Shown piece after piece: positions 1 to 8,912 of a DNA stretch of 64,000 bases. The stretch spans positions 1-64,000 of the forward strand of contig NZ_JAAATR010000116.1 of the NCBI RefSeq assembly GCF_009907385.1. The letters are read 5' to 3'. The first letter of the stretch is position 1. Every line of letters starts with the position of its first letter. Under the pieces are notes generated by a model. That model saw only the letters and a list, made by a program, of their open reading frames with translations, searched no databases and was not told the DNA's origin. Origin of the DNA: Atlantibacter hermannii. Its GTDB lineage: Bacteria > Pseudomonadota > Gammaproteobacteria > Enterobacterales > Enterobacteriaceae. A program made the position numbers and the translations under genes.

Positions 1-598
1 TCTGGGCGAAGACGGCCCGACCCACCAGCCGGTAGAGCAGACCGCTTCCCTGCGCGTCACCCCGAACATGTCCACATGGCGTCCGTGTGACCAGGTGGAA
101 TCCGCGGTGGCGTGGAAATACGGTGTTGAGCGTCAGGACGGCCCGACCGCGCTGATCCTCTCCCGTCAGAACCTGGCGCAGCAGGAGCGTACCGAACAGC
201 AACTGGCGGATATCGCTCGCGGCGGTTACGTGCTGAAAGACTGCGACGGCCAGCCGCAGCTGATCCTGATTGCCACCGGCTCCGAAGTGGAACTGGCTGT
301 GGCGGCGTGGGATCAACTGTCAGCAGAAGGCATCAAAGCGCGCGTGGTTTCCATGCCGTCTACCGATGCATTCGAGAAGCAGGATGCGGCATACCGTGAA
401 TCCGTGCTGCCGAAAGCGGTTTCTGCACGCGTAGCGGTAGAAGCGGGTATCGCTGACTACTGGTACAAATACGTCGGCCTGAACGGCGCAGTTGTCGGTA
501 TGACCACCTTCGGTGAGTCTGCACCGGCAGAGCAGCTGTTTGAAGAGTTCGGCTTCACCGTAGAAAACGTGGTGAAACAGGCGAAAGCGATTCTGTAA
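1..598 (+). CDS. tktA: Transketolase, 3' part (5' end outside window)
   Basis: This is the C-terminal 198 residues of transketolase, read in frame from base 2. The enzyme is a thiamine-diphosphate-dependent transferase that moves two-carbon ketol units in the non-oxidative pentose phosphate pathway in the cytosol. The visible part starts in the [12 protein letters not shown] segment of the pyrimidine-binding domain and runs through the C-terminal domain ([11 protein letters not shown], then [12 protein letters not shown]) to the stop. The sequence is closer to E. coli TktA than to TktB, and the neighbouring epd-pgk-fbaA block fits the tktA locus. A strong terminator follows. The full protein is normally about 663 residues, so about 465 are missing upstream. 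Confidence 0.95.
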   Translation, partial: LGEDGPTHQPVEQTASLRVTPNMSTWRPCDQVESAVAWKYGVERQDGPTALILSRQNLAQQERTEQQLADIARGGYVLKDCDGQPQLILIATGSEVELAVAAWDQLSAEGIKARVVSMPSTDAFEKQDAAYRESVLPKAVSARVAVEAGIADYWYKYVGLNGAVVGMTTFGESAPAEQLFEEFGFTVENVVKQAKAIL

Positions 599-617
599 TT
601 CGCCACAGTAAAAGTAA

Positions 618-642
618 GGGCCGCTGATGCGGCCCTTTTTTT
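618..642 (+). terminator. Intrinsic terminator of tktA
   Basis: A 7-bp GC stem (GGGCCGC / GCGGCCC) with a 4-nt loop is followed by seven T residues. It ends tktA and reaches the stop codon of the convergent ATPase gene. Confidence 0.9.
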
Positions 643-1324
643 ATGCGCTCACCAACAGCTGTTCCGGGCTGCCATCCTCCCTGATGCGCCCCTCGCTGAG
701 CCGTATCACGCGCGGAAAATGACGACGGGTAAAATCGTAATCATGGCTAATGGCGATGATGGTATCTCCGCGCTGTTTACAGGCCGCGAGCCAGCGCTCG
801 AACAGGGCCAGCCAGTGCGCGTCAAAATCCCGGCCTGGCTCGTCCAGCAGAATTAACGGCGGCGCCATCGCTTCCAGGCTGGCGACTGCCACCATCCGGC
901 GTTGCGCAACATGTAAATCCAGCGGATGCGCCTGCGCCACCTCTTCCAGCCCGCACAGCGCCAGGGCTGCTTCAGTACGCTGGCGGATCTCGGCTTCAGG
1001 CCGTTTTTGCAGCCGTAAGCCGAACGCCACTTCGGCAAACACTTCGCTGTGCAGGATCTGATGTTCCGCTTCCTGAAACAGCACGCCGATAAGCCTGGCG
1101 CGCTGTTGCGCTTTCAGTTTCGCCAGCGGTTGGTTCTGAATATGGATTTCACCCCGGCTCGGTTGAAGTAATCCCGCCATCAGGCGTAACAGGGTGGATT
1201 TCCCCGCGCCGTTATCGCCAATCAGCGCCACGCTTTCCTGGGGAGAAACCGCTAATGACAGACCGTTAAGGCAGGGCTGTGCGGCTCCCGGCCAGAAAAA
1301 ATCAATCTGGTTTATCTTCAACAT
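641..1324 (-). CDS. ECF transporter ATPase, second subunit (EcfA2-like)
   Basis: A 227-residue ABC ATPase of an energy-coupling-factor importer, acting on the cytoplasmic face of the membrane. Walker A is GDNGAGKS at residues 36-43, the Q-loop FQE lies at 83-85, Walker B LILLDEPG near 157-164, and a switch histidine is present in AISHDYDF. The ABC signature is degenerate: LHVAQ at about 137-141 stands where LSGGQ is expected. The ATG at 1324 is chosen because an upstream in-frame extension would lie wholly inside the previous gene. It overlaps the partner ATPase by 7 bases, so the two are translationally coupled. It is the last gene of the operon starting at 3725. The substrate is unknown. 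Confidence 0.85.
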   Translation of the reverse strand: MLKINQIDFFWPGAAQPCLNGLSLAVSPQESVALIGDNGAGKSTLLRLMAGLLQPSRGEIHIQNQPLAKLKAQQRARLIGVLFQEAEHQILHSEVFAEVAFGLRLQKRPEAEIRQRTEAALALCGLEEVAQAHPLDLHVAQRRMVAVASLEAMAPPLILLDEPGRDFDAHWLALFERWLAACKQRGDTIIAISHDYDFTRRHFPRVIRLSEGRIREDGSPEQLLVSA

Positions 1325-1995
1325 AATGGCGTGAGCTCTCCTGCCTTCAGTTGCCATGCCGCCTGGCAGTAGCCGATAACCGGCTGGGGGTTGCGCTCAA
1401 ACAGCACAATCAGCGCCTGGCGTTCCAGCGCCCATGTTGCAAGCACCGTCAACAGCCGCCGGGTGGCCTGTGGCGTTAAGCGGCTGAATGCTTCATCAAG
1501 CAGTAAAACGCGGGGCTGCATCGCCAGCGCGCTGGCAATCACCACCCGCTGGGATTCGCCCCCGGACAGCGTCGCCGGGTGACGATGACGCAATCCCTGG
1601 CAATCGGTGAGCGTTAATGCCTCATCGACGCGTTGCAGGATCGCATGTTCGCTCAGACAAAGGTTTTCCGGGCCGAACGCCACTTCCTCTTCCACGCTAA
1701 AGGTACAGCCGGAAAACTGCAGGGCAGGGGCCTGTTGCACCAGTTGAATGGTCTGCGACTGCTCGACGAGCGAGCGCAGGCCGATCGGCTGGCCGAGCAA
1801 CTGGCCTTTGCCGCTGATTTCGCCAGGCAGAAAATCGGGATACCACCCGGCCAGCAGCTGCGCGAGGGTGCTTTTGCCGCTGCCGTTGCCGCCAAATATC
1901 GCCACCATTCCCGGCAGGGAATAATGGAAATTGAGTCTGCCCGAAGGTTGCGTGGCGTGGCGCGGGCGATAGCAAAAATCGTCTAGCGTAACCAT
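1318..1995 (-). CDS. ECF transporter ATPase, first subunit (EcfA1-like)
   Basis: A 225-residue ABC ATPase that would pair with the product of the next gene. Walker A is GGNGSGKS (35-42), the signature LSGGE is intact at 143-147 and Walker B is VLLLDEAF (163-170). Where the switch histidine is normal, the sequence reads VLFERN, so the H-loop histidine is missing. With the partner's degenerate signature, this predicts one canonical and one degenerate nucleotide site in the heterodimer. The start overlaps ecfT by 13 bases and the end overlaps the second ATPase, which is typical of a tightly coupled complex. Confidence 0.85.
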   Translation of the reverse strand: MVTLDDFCYRPRHATQPSGRLNFHYSLPGMVAIFGGNGSGKSTLAQLLAGWYPDFLPGEISGKGQLLGQPIGLRSLVEQSQTIQLVQQAPALQFSGCTFSVEEEVAFGPENLCLSEHAILQRVDEALTLTDCQGLRHRHPATLSGGESQRVVIASALAMQPRVLLLDEAFSRLTPQATRRLLTVLATWALERQALIVLFERNPQPVIGYCQAAWQLKAGELTPLC

Positions 1996-2690
1996 AGCCA
2001 GGCCCCCGTTTGCGCAAATATCAACGCAATCAGTCCGTAACGCGCAACGCGTTGCAGGGCGCTATCCTCAGGTGCCCAAAGCGTGGTGCGCCGTGAATGC
2101 AGGCGGAAACCGCGCATGTCCAGCGCCGCGCCGCGTATCGCCAAATCGTTCAACGCATTGTGGGTCAAGGGCACGATCAGCGCGGGAATAGCGCGCAGAC
2201 GCTGGTGCCAGCGGCCATCCAACGGCACGCCGCGCGCCCGTTGCGCCTCGCTGATGCTGGTGAGCTGGCGCCTGAGTTGTTCCACCACCAGCAGCGGCCC
2301 GGCAAACACGTAGGCGATACCCGGCGGCAGACGGCTGGCGAACAGGGCGCGGGTAAACTGACGCGCCGGAACAAAGCCCATCCACAGCTGCGAGGTAGAG
2401 ATAATCGCCAGAATGCGCAGCCACAGCGTTATCGCGTGCGCCCAGCGTTGCGGATCGCGCGGCTGGCCGCTGATCCACTCGGTGAGCCAGCCGCCGTGTA
2501 CCAGCCACAACCCCGCACCCAGCGAAAACATCAGCCAGGCGACATAACGCGCTCTGGGGCGGGTCGCGTTAAACAGCAGGAGTGACAGAAACGCCGTGGC
2601 GCTGTAAATCGCCAGAATCAGGCCCGGGGGAAGCAGCAGCGTGGCGCAGGCCGCCCACGCCCACAGCGTTAATGAAGTAAACGGATGCAT
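1983..2690 (-). CDS. ECF transporter transmembrane coupling protein (EcfT)
   Basis: A 235-residue membrane protein of the EcfT/CbiQ family that couples ATP hydrolysis to the substrate-binding S component. Hydrophobic segments occupy roughly residues 8-40, 50-66, 86-106, 120-137 and the C-terminus. The cytoplasmic coupling motifs are visible: an Ala-Arg-Gly at 152-154 (RARGVPLDG) and a variant Met-Arg-Gly at 192-194 (DMRGFR). Start and stop codons of S component and EcfT overlap (TAATG), so translation is coupled. A dedicated T component beside its own S and A proteins marks a group I type, single-substrate ECF system. Confidence 0.85.
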   Translation of the reverse strand: MHPFTSLTLWAWAACATLLLPPGLILAIYSATAFLSLLLFNATRPRARYVAWLMFSLGAGLWLVHGGWLTEWISGQPRDPQRWAHAITLWLRILAIISTSQLWMGFVPARQFTRALFASRLPPGIAYVFAGPLLVVEQLRRQLTSISEAQRARGVPLDGRWHQRLRAIPALIVPLTHNALNDLAIRGAALDMRGFRLHSRRTTLWAPEDSALQRVARYGLIALIFAQTGAWLWLR

Positions 2691-3268
2691 TACCGCACAG
2701 CCGACATGGTCGGGAAGTGGCGGGTGGTGCGCAGAGGAAGCTGGCGCAGCAGGATCCAGACAATGACTGCGGTCAGGATTTTATCCACCAGGTTAGCGCC
2801 AAGCACCGTCACGGCAACAGATTCGATCAGATTCTGCCCCATGGAGTGCATCCAGGCCACGAACAGGTCAGCGCCGCTGCCGGTCACGCCCGCAAACAGT
2901 GCGGTACGCAGCGGCACTGCCACCACGGTCACGGCGAGGGTAATGATCACGCCGCTGACGATCACCTTTGGCAGGGTACGAAACCAGCCTGCTTTCGCCA
3001 GCCAGCCGGCTACCAGGCCAATCACCATCGCGACCGGCGCGAAGGCGGCGGCAATCGGGTCGGTGAGCAGTCCCCAGATCAGGTTAGTGATAAGCCCGGT
3101 CAACATGCCGATTAACGGCCCGAGCAGCACGGCGCTAATCAGGGTGCCGATGGAGTCGAGAAAAACAGGCAACTTCAGCATGCTGATTAATTGCCCGCCG
3201 ATCATGTTAATCGCGATAGCGATAACAATAAGTGCCAGAGTCTGGCTGGAAAAGTGGCGCTGAGCCAT
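2690..3268 (-). CDS. ECF transporter substrate-binding S component, substrate unknown
   Basis: A 192-residue, very hydrophobic protein with about six membrane segments and no signal peptide. It opens with a segment resembling those of the broad ECF substrate-specific-component family that includes riboflavin-type S proteins (IAIAINMIGGQL, then LPVFLDSIGT). By position it must provide substrate specificity for the adjacent EcfT and two ATPases. Databases often label such proteins riboflavin transporters by family, but I see nothing here that fixes the vitamin. The only further clue is the DUF296 gene directly upstream (19-base gap). Confidence 0.75.
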   Translation of the reverse strand: MAQRHFSSQTLALIVIAIAINMIGGQLISMLKLPVFLDSIGTLISAVLLGPLIGMLTGLITNLIWGLLTDPIAAAFAPVAMVIGLVAGWLAKAGWFRTLPKVIVSGVIITLAVTVVAVPLRTALFAGVTGSGADLFVAWMHSMGQNLIESVAVTVLGANLVDKILTAVIVWILLRQLPLRTTRHFPTMSAVR

Positions 3269-3287
3269 AAAATGACCTCTTGTCAGA

Positions 3288-3725
3288 TTAGTAACGGGGA
3301 TGAATGACCAGTTCTTCGTAACCGGAGACTTCGCAGGGCTGGCGGCTAAAGGTAAGCGCCGTTAACTCGCCGATGATGATTTCCAGCGTGGTGCGAACCG
3401 TACAGCCGGGCATCATATGGCCGCCGAGCATGGCGCCTTGCGGATCGGAAATAGAGAGATGTAAATGCTCGCCGGTGAGTTCCAGCGTCCCGCTCAGGGA
3501 TATGACCTCATAAGTGCCGCGCAGTTGAGTTGTTTCTTCCTGCCCTGCATAACGCAGCGCGACATCGGTCATACTGCCGGTGCAACCGGCAATCCAGGCG
3601 GCAGACAGGTGATGTTGTTGAATAAATGCGCGTAACTGGCTTAGCACCTCGTCGCCGGGCAGCAGACGTAACGCGTAAAAACGCGCCCCGGAGGCGGGTA
3701 AAGATGAAAGAGCTGTTTTTGACAT
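3288..3725 (-). CDS. PPC/DUF296 domain protein
   Basis: A 145-residue single-domain protein of the PPC (DUF296, AF0104-like) family. Its hallmark is visible as GEHLHLSISD at 85-94 followed by GGHM at 101-104. His87, His89 and His103 are the expected metal-binding residues of this fold. Bacterial family members form small oligomers of unknown catalytic role, while plant relatives are DNA-binding. It is the first gene of the ECF importer operon, so it may process or sense the imported compound. That link is inference. No AT-hook or added domain is present. Confidence 0.8.
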   Translation of the reverse strand: MSKTALSSLPASGARFYALRLLPGDEVLSQLRAFIQQHHLSAAWIAGCTGSMTDVALRYAGQEETTQLRGTYEVISLSGTLELTGEHLHLSISDPQGAMLGGHMMPGCTVRTTLEIIIGELTALTFSRQPCEVSGYEELVIHPRY

Positions 3726-3738
3726 GGGTTAGGGTTAC

Positions 3739-3769
3739 TCCGAGACTCGGACGTGAGGCAGATAATATA
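3739..3769 (-). promoter_or_regulatory. Predicted promoter and palindromic operator of the ECF operon
   Basis: On the minus strand a TATATT/TATTAT -10-like element lies at about 3761-3769. A perfect 13-bp palindrome, TCCGAGACTCGGA, lies at 3739-3751 between it and the DUF296 start codon, in the position of a repressor operator or a very small leader hairpin. No -35 box is clear. I see no recognisable riboswitch. Confidence 0.4.
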
Positions 3770-3893
3770 GGGCCGCAAGAAATGAATTGCTGATATAAAT
3801 CAGGAAACGCGATGCAGCGCAAACAAGGAATCCGGCAAAGCTTTGCGATAATTCTGTCATTGGAATAATTTGCCGGCCAGATTTGCAGGAAAG

Positions 3894-3909
3894 TGTGATG
3901 TGGATCAGA
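3894..3909 (+). promoter_or_regulatory. CRP site upstream of epd
   Basis: TGTGA, six bases, then TCAGA: nine of the ten conserved CRP positions match. It sits about 200 bp before the epd start in the 380-bp gap 3726-4105. Apart from this site, the Cra box and the ECF promoter, I see no gene in the gap. The E. coli epd operon is known to be CRP-activated. Confidence 0.65.
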
Positions 3910-3968
3910 TATCAGTTTTTGTTCACGCCTGATGAATATCTTTTATTCCGCGTTTCGCTTATCCTAGC

Positions 3969-3980
3969 TGAAGCGTTTCA
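3969..3980 (+). promoter_or_regulatory. Cra (FruR) operator upstream of epd
   Basis: TGAAGCGTTTCA is a perfect match to the Cra consensus TGAANCGNTTCA. It lies 126 bp before the epd start. Cra represses the glycolytic epd-pgk-fbaA operon in E. coli, so gluconeogenic repression is likely conserved. Confidence 0.75.
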
Positions 3981-4105
3981 GTTTGTATTTCGCTCGACAA
4001 ATAAACGATTGGCTAAGGTTTATGGTCGGCAAGCATTCCCCTGGTGACGTCGCTGCATTACCCTGTCAGCCACTTCTTTCACCTGGAATGTCTTGCAGGG
4101 GATCT

Positions 4106-5125
4106 ATGACACTACGCATTGCGGTAAACGGGTTCGGGCGCATTGGGCGCAACGTGGTTCGCGCGTTATACGAATCCGGGCGTCGTGCGGAAATCACACT
4201 GGTGGCGATCAACGAGTTGGCCGATGCCCAGGGCATGGCGCACTTGTTGAAGTACGACACCACGCACGGACGCTTTTCCTGGGATGTTCGCCAGGAGTGT
4301 GAACAACTCTGGATTGGTGATGATGTCATCCGGCTTCTTCATCAGCGTGATATAGAGAATTTGCCCTGGCGCGAGCTGGGTATCGATGTGGTGCTGGATT
4401 GTACCGGGGTGTACGGAACGCGCGCTGATGGCGAAGCCCATCTGGCGGCAGGTGCGAAAAAGGTGCTTTTCTCCCACCCTGGCGGCAATGATTTAGATGC
4501 GACGGTGGTGTTCGGCGTCAACCATGACGCGCTGCAGGCGGAGCATCGTATTGTCTCCAACGCCTCATGCACCACTAACTGTATTATTCCGGTGATCAAG
4601 CTGCTTGACGAAGCCTTTGATATTGATTCCGGGACCGTGACGACGATCCACTCGGCCATGAACGATCAGCAAGTTATCGATTCCTGGCATGCCGATTTAC
4701 GTCGCACGCGGGCGGCCAGCCAGTCGATCATTCCGGTGGATACGCGGCTGGCGGCGGGGATTACGCGTATTTTCCCCAAATTTAACGACCGTTTTGAAGC
4801 CATTGCCGTGCGTGTGCCGACCATTAACGTCACCGCCATCGATTTAAGCGTGACGGTGAATAAAGCGGTTAAAGCCTGTGAAGTCAACGGGTTGCTGCAA
4901 AAAGCGGCGCGAGAGACATTTCGTGGTATAGTTGACTATACGGAGTTACCGTTGGTCTCAAGTGATTTTAACCACGATCCGCACAGTGCCATTATTGATG
5001 GCACGCAAACGCGGGTCAGCGGTTCGCATCTGATCAAAACGCTGGTCTGGTGTGATAATGAATGGGGCTTTGCTAACCGTATGCTTGACACGACGTTAGC
5101 GATGGCCGCTCAAGGTTTCCGGTAA
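4106..5125 (+). CDS. epd: D-erythrose-4-phosphate dehydrogenase
   Basis: A 339-residue NAD-dependent dehydrogenase that oxidises erythrose 4-phosphate to 4-phosphoerythronate, the first step of pyridoxal phosphate synthesis. It is a GAPDH paralogue: NGFGRIGR at 8-15 binds NAD, and SNASCTTNC places the catalytic cysteine at residue 155. The ATG at 4106 has an AGGGGA ribosome site and gives the usual family length; a 41-residue upstream extension has no family match. It is first in the epd-pgk-fbaA glycolytic block, 49 bases before pgk. Confidence 0.95.
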   Translation: MTLRIAVNGFGRIGRNVVRALYESGRRAEITLVAINELADAQGMAHLLKYDTTHGRFSWDVRQECEQLWIGDDVIRLLHQRDIENLPWRELGIDVVLDCTGVYGTRADGEAHLAAGAKKVLFSHPGGNDLDATVVFGVNHDALQAEHRIVSNASCTTNCIIPVIKLLDEAFDIDSGTVTTIHSAMNDQQVIDSWHADLRRTRAASQSIIPVDTRLAAGITRIFPKFNDRFEAIAVRVPTINVTAIDLSVTVNKAVKACEVNGLLQKAARETFRGIVDYTELPLVSSDFNHDPHSAIIDGTQTRVSGSHLIKTLVWCDNEWGFANRMLDTTLAMAAQGFR

Positions 5126-5174
5126 GGCGCAATCTGTGCCTGCAAAACTTTAAGAATCAACGAGAGGATTCACC

Positions 5175-6338
5175 ATGTCTGTAATTAAGATGACCGATCT
5201 GGATCTGGCAGGTAAACGCGTACTGATCCGTGCCGATCTGAACGTGCCGGTTAAAGAGGGTAAAGTGACTTCTGATGCCCGTATCCGCGCATCGCTGCCG
5301 ACCATCGAACTGGCCCTGAAACAGGGCGCTAAAGTGATGGTTACCTCCCACCTGGGTCGCCCGACCGAAGGTGAATACAACGAAGAATTCTCTCTGCTGC
5401 CGGTTGTTAACTACCTGAAAGACAAACTCTCTAACCCGGTCCGTCTGGCTAAAGACTATCTGGACGGCGTAGAAGTGGCTGAAGGCGAGTTAGTAGTTCT
5501 GGAAAACGTTCGCTTTAATAAAGGCGAGAAGAAAGACGACGAAACCCTGGCGAAAAAATACGCTGCGCTGTGCGACGTGTTTGTCATGGACGCATTCGGT
5601 ACTGCGCACCGCGCGCAGGCGTCTACCCACGGCGTTGGCAAGTTCGCAGACGTTGCGTGCGCTGGCCCGCTGCTGGCCGACGAACTGGAAGCGCTGGGTA
5701 AAGCGTTGAAAGAACCGGCTCGCCCGATGGTGGCTATCGTTGGCGGTTCTAAAGTGTCTACCAAACTGACCGTGTTGGACTCCCTGTCTAAAATCGCCGA
5801 TCAGCTGATTGTCGGCGGCGGCATCGCCAACACCTTCGTTGCTGCCCAGGGCCACAACGTGGGTAAATCCCTGTACGAAGCGGATCTGGTTGACGAAGCG
5901 AAACGTCTGTTGGGCACCTGTGATATCCCGGTTCCGACCGACGTCCGCGTAGCCACTGAGTTTTCTGAAACCGCAGACGCAACCCTGAAATCTGTTGCCG
6001 ACGTGAAAGACGACGAGCAGATCCTGGATATCGGCGACGTTTCTGCGCAGAAGCTGGCGGAAATCCTGAAAAACGCCAAAACCATTTTGTGGAACGGCCC
6101 GGTTGGCGTGTTCGAATTCCCTAACTTCCGTAAAGGTACTGAAATCGTGGCTAACGCTATCGCAGACAGCGATGCGTTCTCCATTGCAGGCGGCGGTGAT
6201 ACGCTGGCAGCCATCGATCTGTTCGGTATCTCTGACAAAATTTCCTACATCTCTACTGGCGGCGGCGCATTCCTTGAGTTCGTGGAAGGCAAAGTGCTTC
6301 CAGCCGTAGCTATGCTCGAAGAGCGTGCTAAGAAGTAA
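5175..6338 (+). CDS. pgk: Phosphoglycerate kinase
   Basis: A 387-residue cytosolic kinase that transfers phosphate from 1,3-bisphosphoglycerate to ADP in glycolysis. Full length for the family. Visible landmarks are RADLNVP near residue 18, TSHLGRP near 58, the KVSTKL hinge segment, and GGGDTLAA near the C-terminus that binds nucleotide. It has a good Shine-Dalgarno (GAGAGGA). Codon use is strongly biased toward preferred codons, as expected of a highly expressed glycolytic gene. Confidence 0.98.
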   Translation: MSVIKMTDLDLAGKRVLIRADLNVPVKEGKVTSDARIRASLPTIELALKQGAKVMVTSHLGRPTEGEYNEEFSLLPVVNYLKDKLSNPVRLAKDYLDGVEVAEGELVVLENVRFNKGEKKDDETLAKKYAALCDVFVMDAFGTAHRAQASTHGVGKFADVACAGPLLADELEALGKALKEPARPMVAIVGGSKVSTKLTVLDSLSKIADQLIVGGGIANTFVAAQGHNVGKSLYEADLVDEAKRLLGTCDIPVPTDVRVATEFSETADATLKSVADVKDDEQILDIGDVSAQKLAEILKNAKTILWNGPVGVFEFPNFRKGTEIVANAIADSDAFSIAGGGDTLAAIDLFGISDKISYISTGGGAFLEFVEGKVLPAVAMLEERAKK

Positions 6339-6346
6339 GCGTTGAA

Positions 6347-6366
6347 CAGGCGGGGAAACCCGCCTG
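6347..6366 (+). terminator. Intergenic hairpin between pgk and fbaA
   Basis: An 8-bp stem CAGGCGGG / CCCGCCTG with a GAAA tetraloop, followed by ATTTTC. The T tract is weak, so it may be a partial terminator or an RNA-stabilising/processing hairpin within the operon. Confidence 0.55.
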
Positions 6367-6530
6367 ATTTTCAAATAACTTTTCTATCCAATGGATTTCA
6401 GGTCGCAGGAAGGCGGCAAAACGATGCGCTGATTTGAAGCCTGCGTTTCAGGTTAGCCGGTTTAGCCATCATGCCAGCGGCGCGAAAAACAACGGGTAAA
6501 AGATGGTCGACGATACAGGACAACCTAAAC

Positions 6531-7607
6531 ATGTCTAAAATTTTTGATTTCGTAAAACCGGGCGTAGTCACGGGTGATGACGTACAGAAAATCTTCCAGG
6601 TGGCTAAAGAGAATAACTTTGCTCTGCCAGCGGTTAACTGTGTAGGCACCGACTCCATCAACGCAGTGCTGGAAACCGCTGCAAAAGTTAAAGCTCCGGT
6701 CATTGTTCAGTTCTCTAACGGCGGCGCTGCGTTTATCGCGGGCAAAGGCCTGAAAGCAGAAGGGCAGCAGGCTGCGATTCTTGGCGCGATCTCTGGCGCG
6801 CATCACGTCCATCAGATGGCTGAACACTACGGTGTGCCGGTGATCCTGCACACTGACCACTGCGCGAAGAAACTGCTGCCGTGGATCGACGGCCTGCTGG
6901 ATGCGGGTGAAAAACACTTCGCCGCTACCGGTAAACCGCTGTTCTCTTCTCACATGATCGACCTGTCTGAAGAGTCTCTGGAAGAGAACATCGAAATCTG
7001 CTCTAAATACCTGGAGCGTATGTCCAAAATCGGCATGACTCTGGAAATCGAACTGGGTTGCACCGGCGGTGAAGAAGACGGCGTGGACAACAGCCATATG
7101 GATGCTTCCGCACTGTACACCCAGCCGGAAGACGTGGACTACGCGTACACCAAACTGAACGCCATCAGCCCGCGTTTCACCATTGCGGCTTCTTTCGGTA
7201 ACGTTCACGGCGTTTACAAGCCGGGTAACGTCAAACTGACCCCAACTATACTGCGCGACTCTCAGGAATATGTGTCCAAAAAACACAACCTGCCGCACAA
7301 CAGCCTGAACTTTGTGTTCCACGGCGGTTCCGGCTCTTCCGCTCAGGAAATCAAAGACTCCGTCAGCTATGGCGTGATCAAAATGAACATCGATACCGAC
7401 ACCCAATGGGCCACCTGGGAAGGTATTCTGAACTATTACAAAGCTAACGAAGCGTATCTGCAAGGTCAGCTGGGCAACCCGAAAGGCGAAGACCAGCCGA
7501 ACAAGAAATACTACGATCCGCGCGTATGGCTGCGTGCTGCCCAGACTTCAATGATCACCCGTCTGGAGCAGGCTTTCAAAGAACTGAACGCGGTTGACGT
7601 TCTGTAA
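6531..7607 (+). CDS. fbaA: Fructose-bisphosphate aldolase, class II
   Basis: A 358-residue zinc-dependent aldolase that splits fructose 1,6-bisphosphate into dihydroxyacetone phosphate and glyceraldehyde 3-phosphate. The zinc ligand segment HTDHCAKK is near residue 110, and the GNVHG and FHGGSGS motifs later supply the other metal and phosphate contacts. The start is set at MSKIFDF, the conserved N-terminus; the reading frame is open 20 codons further up without family similarity. Preceded by an AGGA ribosome site and followed by a strong terminator. Confidence 0.97.
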   Translation: MSKIFDFVKPGVVTGDDVQKIFQVAKENNFALPAVNCVGTDSINAVLETAAKVKAPVIVQFSNGGAAFIAGKGLKAEGQQAAILGAISGAHHVHQMAEHYGVPVILHTDHCAKKLLPWIDGLLDAGEKHFAATGKPLFSSHMIDLSEESLEENIEICSKYLERMSKIGMTLEIELGCTGGEEDGVDNSHMDASALYTQPEDVDYAYTKLNAISPRFTIAASFGNVHGVYKPGNVKLTPTILRDSQEYVSKKHNLPHNSLNFVFHGGSGSSAQEIKDSVSYGVIKMNIDTDTQWATWEGILNYYKANEAYLQGQLGNPKGEDQPNKKYYDPRVWLRAAQTSMITRLEQAFKELNAVDVL

Positions 7608-7633
7608 TTTGTCGCGCTAACGCCCGTCTATAA

Positions 7634-7657
7634 AACCCGCCTTGTGCGGGTTTTTTT
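7634..7657 (+). terminator. Intrinsic terminator of fbaA
   Basis: Stem AACCCGC with GCGGGTT around a short loop, followed by seven T residues. Ends the epd-pgk-fbaA block. Confidence 0.9.
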
Positions 7658-7807
7658 CTTAATTTTCCCCGTATTACCCGCCCCGGAATCCCATTTCTGT
7701 GACCAACTTGGCACACTCCAGCGTTTTTGTTTACCCTTTATAAACCGTGATTCAAAGCCCAGCGGGGCAATGAAAGCCAAATTTAGCGATAGCAAAAGGA
7801 ACCGTAA

Positions 7808-8773
7808 ATGGAAGATTTGAACGTTGTCGACAGCATCAACGGTGCCGGCGACTGGCTGGTAACCAACCAGGCGCTGCTGTTGAGTTATTTAGTCAATATC
7901 GTTGCGGCCATCGCGATCATCATCGTGGGGATGATTGTGGCGCGCGCGATTTCCAACACCGTCAACAAGCTGATGCTGGCGCGTCACATCGATGCCACCG
8001 TGGCGGACTTCCTGTCCGCGCTGGTGCGCTACGGTATTATCGCGTTTACGCTGATTGCCGCGCTGGGGCGCGTAGGCGTGCAAACGGCCTCGGTAATTGC
8101 CGTGCTGGGTGCGGCAGGTTTAGCGGTGGGCCTGGCGTTACAGGGGTCACTCTCGAACCTGGCGGCGGGCGTACTGTTGGTCACCTTCCGTCCGTTCCGC
8201 GCCGGGGAGTATGTCGATCTCGGCGGGATCGCGGGTACTGTGCAGCACGTGCAGATTTTCTCGACCACGCTGATTACCGCCGACGGTAAGTATGTGGTGG
8301 TGCCGAACGGTAAAATTATCGCGGGCAATATCATTAACTTTTCGCGCCAGCCGGTGCGCCGTAACGAACTGGTGATCGGCGTGTCCTACGACGCGGATAT
8401 TGATCGCGTCCGTGCGATCCTGACCGATATCGTGATGTCCGATGAGCGTATCCTGCCGGATCGTGAAAGAACGGTGCGCATGAACGAGCTGGGCGCTTCC
8501 TCCATCAACTTCGTGATTCGCGCCTGGAGCAAAAGCAGCGATTTGCAGGACGTTTACTGGGATATCCTTGAGCGCGCTAAAAAAGCGCTGGACGCCGAGG
8601 GCATCAGCATCCCGTATCCGCAGATGGATGTGAACGTCAAACAGCCGGCGCAGCCAAAGCAGGAACAGGCACAGGCAGAGAAGCCCCAGCCGAAGCAGCC
8701 GTCTATCATCACCGAGACTACGGCGCAGGACATCAAACCGACGTCGCTGGATAAACCCACCGACGCGCAATAA
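7808..8773 (+). CDS. mscS: Small-conductance mechanosensitive channel, extended C-terminus
   Basis: A 321-residue inner-membrane channel that opens on osmotic downshift and releases solutes. Three N-terminal membrane segments lie before residue 130; the pore-lining third one is the Ala/Gly-rich stretch [20 protein letters not shown]. The cytoplasmic beta/alpha-beta vestibule follows to about residue 280. E. coli MscS stops at 286. Here about 35 more residues follow, rich in Gln, Pro and Lys ([12 protein letters not shown]..., ending KPTDAQ) and probably disordered. Transcribed alone, with its own terminator. Confidence 0.95.
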   Translation: MEDLNVVDSINGAGDWLVTNQALLLSYLVNIVAAIAIIIVGMIVARAISNTVNKLMLARHIDATVADFLSALVRYGIIAFTLIAALGRVGVQTASVIAVLGAAGLAVGLALQGSLSNLAAGVLLVTFRPFRAGEYVDLGGIAGTVQHVQIFSTTLITADGKYVVVPNGKIIAGNIINFSRQPVRRNELVIGVSYDADIDRVRAILTDIVMSDERILPDRERTVRMNELGASSINFVIRAWSKSSDLQDVYWDILERAKKALDAEGISIPYPQMDVNVKQPAQPKQEQAQAEKPQPKQPSIITETTAQDIKPTSLDKPTDAQ

Positions 8774-8780
8774 TCCCCAG

Positions 8781-8803
8781 GCCAGCGTTTCGCTGGCTTT
8801 TTT
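8781..8803 (+). terminator. Intrinsic terminator of mscS
   Basis: Stem GCCAGCG / CGCTGGC with a TTT loop, followed by six T residues. Confidence 0.88.
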
Positions 8804-8912
8804 ATGCCAGTGATTATTAGCCATGCTAATTAGCGATTAAAATTTTGCGTTAGAGCTAATGAGCGTGGCGCATTACACTTGCCCTCCATCTCGTGAATGT
8901 CAGGAAAGCAGT

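Noticed and set aside
3726-3737. TAACCC tandem (telomere-like) before the DUF296 start
   Set aside because: Only two copies; no biological meaning is expected in a bacterial leader.
3726-3990. A vitamin-sensing riboswitch ahead of the ECF operon
   Set aside because: No conserved core of a TPP, FMN, cobalamin or folate riboswitch could be found by eye.
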